Part shown: positions 45,520 through 57,500 of the stretch, piece by piece
Position numbering within the stretch: position 1 is the first letter of the stretch
Layout of the letters: the number at the start of each line of letters is the position of its first letter
Origin: Trogon surrucura
Taxonomy: Eukaryota; Chordata; Aves; Trogoniformes; Trogonidae
NCBI GenBank assembly: GCA_020746105.1
Contig: CM036628.1
Location: 1,746,001 to 1,810,000, forward strand
Length of the DNA: 64,000 bases
Direction: 5' to 3'
Translations under genes and position numbers: made by a program
Notes under the pieces: generated by a model
Seen by the model: the letters and a program-made list of their open reading frames with translations, nothing else
Databases searched by the model: none
Told to the model about the DNA's origin: nothing

Positions 45520-48500
45520 CTGATCAGAAGGCAGGAAAGGTACTTGTCAGGACTTGTTTAATTATTGTTACCACTAATTAGTGTTCGCGTTGTACTCTAG
45601 GATGCTTAAGGTCCATCTAGCCCACCCTGAGCCAAGATCGTCAACTCCTTGTGGCAGCAACTTTTTCACTTCTGAATCAAAGGAGCTCCCATGGGGATAC
45701 TGCTCGTAACCCAGGAGATTCCCTACTCTGGAATCTCCATGTTTTATTTCAAACATCCCTTTTCTACTTCTATGTAATTACTCAATTAAAACCTTTACAG
45801 CCTTTTAAAATGTAACTGGTAATTCCTTTTAGTTGCACCTTTATAGAGAAACCAAACCACTTGTTAATATCGGACTTGGTTTGTTACAACTTAGGTAACA
45901 GTATTAACTGCACCCACGAGTGCTGAAGAATTAGGTGTCGTTAACATTTAGCTCAGCTGGTTAAAAGAGTAAGAGACCCGGCAGGCGGCTCGTACGTACT
46001 TGAGTTTCCTGTCGCGGAAGGCGGGAGTCCCGGGCACGATGGTTTTGATGAAGAAGGGCTGGTTCCCTTTGCTTTCCTCGAAGCCTCCAACAATGCTGAA
46101 GCCCCAGCTTTCCAGGTTCCCTTTACTGAGGACAATGTCCTGACAGCAGTGAAGGTAGCTGTGAAAACAGAAACAGTCCAAACCAGCTTACGAGTGTGTT
46201 TGAAGGAAAAGGGCCTGACCAGAACTTTATGTTTTCTCTTGTGGAAAGCACGGCGACGTAACAGCCTCCTGTTTATTTTCTGGTTTTTAAGGACTCGAGG
46301 CAACCCCTGTGCAGGGCATGTGACAGGGATAATTCTCAAAGCTGAAGCTGCCAGTTCTTTAGAAATCTTTTCTCGGCATCGCCGGTGCTAGTTTAAGAGT
46401 CAACAGAAAATTGCCATTCTCTAAAGGGGTTTGTGACCTGAAAGACTCGTGTACAACCTAATGAATTCTACTAATGAGCATGCACCAGTGACAAAACCAG
46501 ATTAACCGTGAACAGCAGTTACACCCGTGCAATTAATGACAATCAAGAGGGTTTTTTTCATCATTCCATCTGGATACTGCAGGCTCGGTACAATGGAGGC
46601 ATTCAGCAGCTACGTCTCGCTGACGGGAAGCAAACCCCCGAGGTATGGCAGCCTTTCTTTTGCTAACTACCAACCCGGAACGTGAAAGGTCTTTCCTGCA
46701 GGCCCTGCTGCGCGCAGCTGAGACATCGGACTCCTCGGAGAGAGAGGTTTTTGAACACCAGCCACTGAGGCAACGTCTCCTCCGGAAGCCTGGGGTGCGC
46801 TGCGGGGCTGGGGCTGCCTTGGAGGACGCGGTATCTCGGCGCTGCCAGCACTTGGTACCAGCACAAAGCCGCGTCAAAGCCTTCGCGAGGCGTCGGGAAA
46901 GGCGTGGCAGGAGCACAGGGGAGCAGCTCGGGTGCTCTGGCTCGCAGTCGGGTTACATTCTGGCAGAGAGGCGCTGCCGGAGCTCCTCTGTGTGAAACCA
47001 CCACTGATCACCCCACAGAGACGTTCCAGCAGCTAAATGTTTCCAATAAATGCTTCTGCCTCGAGGGCTTTGCTTGAGCAGCTCACAGACAAGCTTCAGA
47101 TTTCAAAAGCCTTCTCAGTTAACTTCTCACTAGGAGAAAGATCCAATTGTCTACTTTCAAACTGTAATTTAGTTTTGTAGGAGGTTTTTTTCACATGTAA
47201 ACACTGGAAGACCCAGCTCCAGCTTCCTGATGTCTCCATGGTTTCCTTCTGCTGGTACCACACAAGTGTAAAAACACAGCTGGGCGCAACGTACGTGGCA
47301 GCAAGAGCTAATAAACAGCCCGGAGAGCAAGAGTGGTAAGCACTGCGTTGGCACAGAGCATAAAGAAATCAGACACGTTCTCTACGAGTGGGAAAAGGCT
47401 GTTTGCTAGAAATCAGTTTTCCATATGAAAAGGTTGTTTTTTTAGGAAGAGAAACATTAGTTTACTATAGTGGAAAAGCGACCGTGGGAAAAGAATTTCA
47501 GACTTTACAGAAAGTAAAGGTGCAAATTTTGTTCTGCTGAGTTTGCAGTTCCACAGTCATTGCCGAGGTGCCGCAGTGGGGAGCACCTCACCATCAGACC
47601 TCATGGAGGAAGGCGGGGGGAAAACAGCTTTTCTACCCCCTGAAAATTATCCATCAACACAGCTACTGCTTTCCAGAGTCGAAGCTTTTACAGAGAAAAG
47701 AGAAATCAATCTGTGAACTTGGTCTTTCTAGTAACTTTAGGATTCAAGACCTGTGAACTGAAAGAAGAGGGAGTGAGGGCACCAGAGATCCTCGCTTCAG
47801 CTGCACGTTCCTGAGCCAAACTCAAACGTTAGCATAGAGCAGCAAAAAGAATTTCAAGGCAGGTAATGCCAGCGTACTTCTGAAACGAAGACAATGAGTG
47901 AAGAGAGACTCCAGTCCCTGTAGCAGAAAGTGCGGTGAGGCTGCGAGCCACCAAACACCCAAATAAATTGGAAAAGGAAGGAGGGAGAAAGTACAGCCAG
48001 GATTTGCCTCGCTCTGCTTCACTGCGGGAGTGCCCGGGAGGAAGGAATGCCAGCCAGCATCTGCAGGTTTGCTCTGGGGTTTGGGCTACCCAGGTGCGGC
48101 TCAGGGCTAGTTCCAGAACGGACAGGCTCGTTCCCCGGGAGAGCGGAGGGAACCGGTGCTGAGCACAGGCCAAGTTCCAGTCACTCGAGACACAAAAGCT
48201 CCCGTCCTTGGGCTGTTTTGTTCAGCATTTACGGGCTGCTAAGCAACACGAGGGTAACGTAACAGAGGCTTTGTTAATATTTCTTCTTTCAGGTGCCTCG
48301 GGAAACAAGGCTGTAAATAATCCGGGCTTCCCACAGAAGGGCTTGGCTTTACTGTTCCACGTGCGTCTCCGGCACGATCCTCCTCTGGTCAGGTGCAATG
48401 ACAGCAGACACTGCCTTGCACCACTGACTGTATTTTGATGAAATTGGGCAAGGGAGCAAACCCGACATTGGTCTCTCCAGGAACGAGATAGACATTCGAG

Positions 48501-51500
48501 CTTTCAAAGCCCTGATTTTATCATCTGGAACTTACCACACTGTGCTAAAACCTGTTTTAAGTCTATGGTCCAAAGCTTTGCAGCAGGAAAACTCAGCTGT
48601 TCAGAATCATCTCTGCTTCATGCTAAATGTGACACAATTACGACAACCAAAAAGAACTAGACTGAAGGAATGCCTGCCCCTAACCGAGATCATCAGATGA
48701 GAAACTGGAAAACAGCACAGGTAGCTGTTGGCTTCTATTATGTGATTCGGAAAGAGCCACGGAGTGATTTTAGTTAATGGTATTTTAGCAGGAAGTATCT
48801 TTTCTGTAGCACTGGCCATACGTCAGCTCAGTGCCTCGAATGCGAGAATCTCTACTTCTCATTTTCCATTAGTTCTTTTAGAAAAAAGGGTTTTCAGGAA
48901 CTTCTGAACTACAGTCGCTGTTTAACACAAGTCAGGGAACAATGGGTCACACCATGGAAAGCAGCGACAGTTTCTTGCACATTTATTACACTGTGACCTC
49001 ATCGACAGATCAGGCTTTCCACTGCCTTAGCAGTGTTCTCACATCGCTCTAACGCTTCCAAGTCAACCAACAAAGCAATTAACTTCTGGTGTTTGAGTGA
49101 AAGTCAGCTCTGAACAGATCTCCGTACAGGCACCGACCAAACGTACCTGGGCAATCCCAGCCACGTGATCCAGAGGGGAGACCAGCCGAATCCCTGCTCC
49201 TTGATGTCCAGAGATGGCTCAGGCGAGTTCAAGGTAACGATTTCCAAGGCTTTCAGGATGACCGAGTGGGAAGCTGCGTTAGATTTCAGTGCTGAGACAG
49301 CCTCGTAGTAGTTCAGATGAGTCAAATCAATGCCATTTATGCTCAAAAGTACATCTCCTGGTGATTAAATAAGAGAAAATTATTACAGACCTGCTGGGAA
49401 GCCCGTTCCTGCCTCAGGGTCTTGTGGAATCCTGTTTGCAGCCTCACTTTTGTGTCCAGGTCCAACTTTCACTGAAAAAAAAGAAACCCTGAGGGTGCCT
49501 AAGAGATAAAGGGTCTAAGAGCCTCCTCACCTCGCTTGATTCTGCCATCCCTGAAGAGGCATCCGATGGGCTGCACGCTCGTTACATATATGGGGAGCTT
49601 GTTTTTGTTATCCCTTCCGCCTCCAATTGTTATTCCTAAAGATTCCTTTGGTTCCTTTTTTATCGCAACTGTCTTTTCATGACTTACGTATCCCTGAGGT
49701 AAATCCTGCAAAGGAACAACGGCACAAAATGCAGCTTCATTAATGCAATTCACACGGGAAGCCCCGAGCTGGAAGACAATAACAGAATGTCTTGTATCTT
49801 TAACCCAGAACATTTCAGCAGTGCTGCTGGACGGCAAAATCAGCTTCTCATGTACTTGCTGTGCGTAGAAATACTGTATTTTAAAAATGATGGTATCACC
49901 GTGACTGTCATTTATCCCACATTTATTCGCCGCAGAGAGAAGCTTACTCTGAGGAGAACAGTTTTGCACTGAGGAACAAGCTACGAACTCATTTCGAGGC
50001 CACTCATATCAAGCCATCAGCCTCCTTCTGACTATTACTAAATGTTCGGGTTGCAGTGGAAGCACGCGTTAGGGCACACGGTGTAGTAACAAGATGTAAA
50101 TTATATTCTGGGATTTCAATGAAGGAGCCACGCTCCAGCCATTTGTGACACCTACTTACTAAACTCCAGAGACATTGAAACACAGGAGGCCGAGCAGTTG
50201 CAGCAAGTTCTCACTCAAATTGACATTCTAAGCGCAGGGCAAATCTCTCAGTACAACAGACTGGCGGTTCTCCTCGTGCTCGCGCTGTTTTTACAATATG
50301 CAAGTGACACTGAAGTCGCAGGAGCCTCTAGCTCCAAACCCGACGCGTAACCGTGCAACATCCTCAACGTGTCAGCCTTGATGGATGTTGAGAAGCAAGT
50401 CCCAAGGGTCTCAGGGATAGTGAATTTCCCATTGCCCTTTCCAGACAAGACAAGATTAAACACTTGTTCTGCATCAACATTAGAGACATTTGAAAAAATG
50501 TTGATGTGATTTTCCCTAAAAAAAAAAACGTTTCCTGGTAAATGACAAACGTACGGTTCTCCAGTTCCAAAAAGCCACAAACCTGCTGCTTCTCAATAGC
50601 TCAAGAAAGAACAGAACTACTGATCACTCGTATGTGATAAATCACCTTCGCAGAGCAAAAACAACAGATCTGCCAGACCAAGAACAACAGCGCTTTTGCC
50701 TTTATTTATAAAGGTTACCTTCTGGTAGTTCGATTTTCGTCTGTAGTGATTCTGGTCTAGTCGTCTCCGATGGTGCACTGGGCTTCCTCCGTTGCTGCTG
50801 CTGCTGCTGCTGTTGGATGTGCTGCTGTCTTCTACGGGGTCCGAGAGCTGGACGCCAGACTGCCTCAAGATGACAAAGTTCACTCTGGATTCAGTGGTCT
50901 GCCAGGAGAAAAGAAAAGAGCATGCATAAAATCCATTAGGAATTAGGAAAGGCCCCTGTCGTTTTCTCAGGTTGGCATCAGTTTCTACGACGGGTTTGAA
51001 ACGCGGCGATGCGATGGGTTTTTGTGAAAAGCCACAAACTCCTCTGGTGAAAAGGAAAAAGGAATTAGAGAATGTTAAGTCAGAAGGAGCGGGAGTAGAG
51101 GCAGGCTTTGCTCACACCTCCCTCTGCAACAAATGCCAGACAAGGGAAAGGGATGATTAATTCCCTCACTTGAGTACAAATAACCAAAATAGCATGTTGT
51201 GTTGTGATACAGCGACCTCGAGCACTGGATGCTTTTTCTTTTATTTTAAAAGAAACCTGTTAAAGCTCTTTCCCCTCCCAGCTTATGTGCCACATCTATT
51301 GTCTGACATCTCCCACCCTTTTTTTCCCCCTGAGTACCTGAAGACTTGACCTTTTGTCTAAGGCTGCTGCTAAACGCTTAAACACCTGGAGGTCTGGCCT
51401 TGGCAGAACTAGAGGGAAAGCAGTCGCTATTGTTACTGCTCTTCTGAGTTGGTTTGTTCTTTCAGATACTTTGACAAAACCTTCTTGTGAAGGACTGTGT

Positions 51501-54500
51501 TGGGGTAAGGCAAATGTGCTTGCTTGGGGCATTTCCTGCAAAGGATGAGAGAAATTCGGTTGCCGCTCTCACTTCTTGCCGTGGGATCCTGCTTCCCTGG
51601 TGCCCCAGCACCCTGGCAGCAGCAAATTCCCTGGCCTTGGATAGCAAGTCATCCACTGTTTGGGTTTTTTTTCTTTTTTAAACTAGTACAGGAGAGTTTC
51701 TGAAACACCGTTTAAAAGCCTCTTCCCTCCAAAGTCACTTCAGATGGAGTGATTTTATTTTCCAGACAAGTTGGCACGCTTGCATTGCTTCATAAAATAC
51801 GCTGTAAACATCAGGATGGGGATTTGCCCTCCCCTCCAGCCAGGAGTACTGAGCTCTGAACAACACACCTGGCTGTGCATATCTGTATCTGTGTATATAG
51901 AGAGCTGCACACGGTATTTTACAATAGAGGTGGAAGGACTCCCTTCTGCACGTGGTTTGCAGTTGAAATGACATTTAACTAAGGATTTGAATTTGCCCTC
52001 GGAAGAACAGGTAACGTTTGGAAGACTGTCACAGTTTTACACAGGTGTCACTTGAAAAAGAATTCAATCCCCAAACCTAATGAAGCCGGTTCTGAGACCT
52101 CAGTGGCTGATTTCACTGGGATGAAGGAGTTCCCCATACAGGAGTTATGTTTGCACGTTACCACTGAAACAAAGCAGCATTTGTGGGACGCAAACAAAAT
52201 TCTAAGAGGCCACAGAATGGAATCACGTATATAGCATAAAAAACCAAAATAATATTCTCAGTACTGGAACTCTGCCCTTTCTCTTCTCCCATGGCAGCGT
52301 GCTCCTCTGCTGATTACCAGGAAGAGGACTGGCTCTCCCCCATTGCTGACCTCAGATCCTTCCCGGGATATAAACAGTATGTGAAGAGCTGTATTGTGTC
52401 AGCCTCTTTAGGTAAAAACAGAAACTGGAAGTCATTGCCTCGGGAGATAAAGAATTTCAACTGATTTACGTGATATCGGCTGCACACGTAGCAATCTTTA
52501 CTCCTCAACCAAGATTTCTTGCCCACTCCTTTCACAGAAACCCCTGGCATGCTGCAACAGGAGCACGTTCCTGTTGCGCTGGGAACGACCACCCTCTTCT
52601 GCCCATTTAGTATTTTAGAATGCTTTTAGCCTCAGGAGCCTCACGTCGTCTTCTAGACTCCCTTCCCAAACACAGGTAAAACTTGGAAAGAAGGCTTCAG
52701 ATCAGTCAAAAGGATCCTGTTATCTGCTGCCAGCCTACCACAGCTCCCAACAAACACCCTCGGTTTGAGTGTTTGAAGCACGAGAGGCTGTCCTGCTCTC
52801 TCCTCGTCTGTGCTGCGTGCAGCACACAGGTATTCATCCCGCGAGGAAGGCTCCCAACACCGCGCCGTAAAGGAGACCCAATTGCCTGAGCTGAACTGCA
52901 GCTCCAGAAGCAACTGCCTCGTGTCACACTTGTCAGAGATGACTCATGGATTCCCACTCTTGGTGGTGTTTTATCTTCAGTTGGAAGCGGTGCTTGCCAC
53001 ACATCTGCAGGGAAGTCACTTTCTCAAAGAGGTCTCAGAGAATTCGGTTTGCCCTAGTGTGTTGTGTCAGCCCGTGGGTCAGAACAGGAGCCCTGCCATC
53101 AATGCAGACAGCTGCCGAATCACCAGCCCTGCAACCTCGCCACGGCCTCAATTACCTGGATTATCTGCGCAGCAGCCTCAGGTGTTCCTTGCCTCAAATC
53201 CTGGCCATTGATGGAGAGGACTCTGTCATTCCGACTCAGCTTGCCATTTTTGGCTGCCAAACCTCCCTCTAAGAGATCGAGAATAAAAATCCCGGCCTCA
53301 TCCGTCTTCCTGATCAATTTGATTCCCAGGGGTTCGGATCGGTCTCTCTTGACCAAGGTAACGTGGATCACTTCCCGGTTTGGAGCAGAAGTGGAATCCT
53401 GCTGTGAGTTCTTATTGGAAAATCCCTTCTCCTGCAGGACCATGAGGTGGAGAACAGGACCTGGGTGGCGCAGGAAGGAGACAGCTTGGCAGTGAGTCAC
53501 GCTGCTGATGTTGACGCCATTCACCTAGAAAGACAAACAAACTGGAGTCACTAATCAGAACCCGTGTAATTTAGGCGCTGTCCACAGCACGGAACATCAC
53601 AAAAGTTGGAGACAGGATGTACAACTCCCTGTGGCTGAGGCAGCTGCTTCTGATGCACATTAGAGAGCAGAGTTTTCTAAAAGAGAACGCAGAAGAAAGC
53701 AGACGAAATTAGAACATAGTTGATGGTGAATAGCTGAGGACAGGGACAAGACAGGACAACTCACACAGCTAAAAAATCTGCAGCTGCAAAATATTAAATT
53801 GTTACGTCCATCCCATGGCAATGCAGAATTGTTTTCCCTTAACTTCCAGCGTTCCGCATGCACCTGGAGAAGACTCAAACTGGAGAGCGCCCATCCTCAC
53901 TTTTAAGTTGAAGAGCGGTCCAGAGTCTACAACTTTCTGGAATCCTCAGTTCCGTCATGCTTTTACCAAGGTAACTCCTAGAAGGTATTTCGTGTTTTGT
54001 CTGTTGTCACATAAGACTGCGCAGTCTTTTGGGATGTTAATAGGGCTACTGAGTGCGGGGACCTGCCCTCTTTACAGCCCAGCCAAGACTGTGACGCACA
54101 GGTAACTGAATAAAACAGAAATTACTCTATTGGTCTATCTCAGAAACGGATTCGAAGATTGTATCGGCCGCTCGTGCGTGTGGGGCTGTCAGTCCTTGCT
54201 GAAGTCCATGGTCCAACAGGATAATTAAGTCTTTATGGTTCGTCAAACGATTGGGCACCCGCAGCCAGGAGGTGCCAACAGTTGTCGCTGCAGGCGGGCT
54301 TCGCTGCCGCACACAAACCTGTGCCGCCTCGCTCATCCCACTGCCGCGCGGCGCGAGGAATTTGGAAACTGACTCTGGCCGTGGGCTGGCACAGTGTGAG
54401 GCTGGTGCCCTTTCTTACTCACGCTACATATCTGATGCTCACATCCAGTCATAAGGTCTTAAACTTTGGACCTGCCCATCGAGAATATGCAGCTTGAGCA

Positions 54501-57500
54501 ACACGGTACGGCGAGCAATTGGAAGACTTCCGGATTAGAACAGAGTTGTTTGGAGAGAAGCGATGCTAACTGGGTGAAGTGTATCAGACAGCTTTTTGAA
54601 ATTTAGAACCTTTTTTTGGATAAATTAAAAAGATTTCTGTCAAATACGCAAGGTAAGTATGGAAGGAACCTTGAAAGTCTCCTTCTCAGCCCCAGCAGAT
54701 GCACCAGGCTACTGACACCCAAGCGTGATCAGGGCTTTAGAACCCCGCGCTGTAGAGATGTGACAGTTTTTCAAGGCAAGTCACCTTCCCCAGCTCTCAA
54801 GAGAAGCAATGGGACTAGGAGGGTTTGTGGGGTTTTGTTTGGGTTTTTTTTTTTGCATACCTCTAGAATATGGTCCCCAGGTGCTATTCTTCCGTCGGCA
54901 GCAACGACAGAATCCCGCAAGACTTCCTGAACCACAATGTTTCCTAGGGGGGTGTCTTTACCCCCGACTATCCTCATGCCCAGCTCTTCCTCTGGGTCTT
55001 CTCGGTGAATTTCAATGGTGGTTGTTTCAGCCACAAGACTGGTTCTCTGAGGAAGGTCTGGTTGTGGAAATTGGAGAGGAAAAACAACCCATTATTAGAA
55101 TTTTCCTTTGCACACCACCATGAGATTTGTAACACCAGCAGGAAGTGTCCAGAGTAGCATCTGGAGGAAAGGCTGCTATCAGGAGAGGAAAGAATAGGTC
55201 AGATTAAAAGCTTGAAAAGCTCCTGTTTCTTTACATTTTCTCCAGGATATTTCTCGTTTTCTAGCTTATGGCAAACCTAAACCACTTTCTTTCTTTTTTT
55301 CTTGAGTTTTATTAAAGGGCATTCAGTATGTTTCACTTACTATTGAGGGATTTCTTTTTCTACTGTCACAGCTGGCCTGCGAGAAGTGCACACAAAACAA
55401 ACGCCGAATTCCACGATGCCCATTAGAAGAGGGGACTGCCGAGCTGTAATTAGCCGTTGCGGTGACTTTACCACAGGCAGCTCAATGCAACTTCCTTCCT
55501 CTAATTTCCTTCCCTCCCTTTTTCCCATCCTCCCCCACCCCGTAAACCAGGAGTAGTGTTTACCTATTTCACAGCACCCTGAAGACTAAGCAATGCTTCT
55601 CAGACACTTTGAAGATGAAAGTTGTCGTTAGCAAGTCGCATTCAATCTAGTTTTAGGCAGGCCCCACGCTCTCTAATGAAGCCAAGCGCCCTGCCTGGCG
55701 GGGTGAACCGTAGTCACACGAGAGATGCAAAACCTGCCCCGAGTGTACTTGGGGAAAAAGCCAACAGAGACATAAACTGACCCGTGTGTTAACTCTGGCA
55801 CAGGCGCTGCAGTTGCCAGCTCCAGTGCCTGCCCACTTGGGGACAGAGACTAACCTTGAAACAAGGCACAGAGATTTCCACGCCGCTGCCTTCCAACAGG
55901 GGTTGGACACAGGCTGGAGATGGTTACTTTTGTCTGCGAGGGTTTCATAACTGACTGTTAAGCCAAAAACTAAGTTATACTATATAAAACACACTTGCTG
56001 CATGCTATCAAGGAGGTACTGACCGCTCCAGGAAACCAACTGCATATTTAACTCGATTAACAAGATTAAGGAGAAGCTGGAACATTTCCTAATTACTAAT
56101 AATTTGGCTTCTGCAAGTGCTTCGAGTGCTGCGTGTTCCCACTGACGGGGACTGCCTTGGTTTCTGCAAAGAACACTGCAAATATTCACTGCACTCTAAC
56201 AGAGATACTCTGAGTTGTGTTGCACAGAGAGTTTTGTGCTCGTGAACAGGTTTTGCCACACCCGATGCATGGGAATGCATCTTCCTTCCACTCAAGGACA
56301 AGCTGAGAAGGGCGATTACTCCGATGACTACTAGTGGCCAAGTGGCATTGAGGATATCAGAGAACGTTTGGGACACTTGGCAAATTGGACTGGCCGAGAT
56401 AATGACCTCATTTTTATGTTATAAAAGGTAATTACACCTCTGTATCAAACTCTCACCTTCTTCAGTCTCCTCAAAAGCTGGATTAACCAGTCCAGGCTCT
56501 GCAGTCCCTAGCGATACCACAGCAGCTGCAGAGCTTTCTGCCACAAGTGACGATCCTCCGCTCGGTACCTCGGGATCCTTGGGCGTGTTTGTCTCCCCCT
56601 TGGGAGGGGAATCTTCCTTCCCTTTGGAAGTGGGATTCTTCTTCCGCTGCAGTTCAGATTTGTATTTCTTGAAACCAGGACACCTAGAGAGAGAGAGGTT
56701 GTCAGTAACCATAAGTGGCTGTGTGGTCAGCTCAGCACGTGGGAGCTCTGACTGACACAGGTATGTGAAGAAACACGCTCGAGATCTCATCAGCTGCAAA
56801 GCTGGTACCACAGATGCTAAAATTTATTCTCATTTGACCTTCAGCTCCTGCTTATGTTAGTATCAGCTTCAGAGCAGGCTTGTTATTTTATTACTTTCAA
56901 AATTATTAAGCAAATAGTTGTTTAAAAAAAAAAAAGAGAATGTCACACGAATGGGAGTCTCCCTTGCTAAATATTTACCTGGCAAGCACTCAGTGAGGAA
57001 AACAATACTTGTTAAATACAAGCGAATACTTAGCTCTGGCCTTTTAGAGATGACGATGAACTGTGTCTTCATGCAAAGGAAGTGGCTCAAGTTTCAAGCT
57101 CAGCCTTGAATTAGGCTTTGTTTTTAATAAACCAGTAACATGCAAGAGCAGCAAGCCAAGCTTGCTATTTTATTTATTTTTTTTTGCTGAAGGAGACCTG
57201 GCCCTCAGCGAGCACTGCACTCCACCTCCCCTCCACGCAGGCGATGGCTCGACTTGAATGGGAGCAATTTAGAGTTGATAATCCCCCTGACTGCTCCCCA
57301 CACCGAGGTTCCACAAGTAATTCTAGGGTCAGCACAATGCGCTCTCTCTGCAGCTGCACCACAGCTGGCCTTACCTCAGCAAAAACAAGTGAGGAAGTAG
57401 AAGCTCTTTTATCAAGAGTACTTATGAAAAAGGTGGCAGGTGAGGAGGGTGATGAATGCAAAAGCATCACTTTGAGACATGAGTAGCATTGGGTGTTTAC

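Larger units (their letters stand above)
49358..53155 (-). other. LNX3 introns 4-6
   Basis: Intron 6 (49358-49530), intron 5 (49706-50718) and intron 4 (50899-53155). No further exon or recognisable repeat was seen. Confidence 0.55.

Noticed and set aside
45950..45990. tRNA-like A box (TAGCTCAGCTGGTTA)
   Set aside because: No matching B box (GGTTCGAATC type) or cloverleaf follows within 60 bases, so it is neither a tRNA nor a clear tRNA-derived SINE.
46533..47004. Opposed open frames of 113-127 codons in LNX3 intron 7
   Set aside because: No recognisable product and explained by the CpG-rich composition; kept only as a compositional finding.
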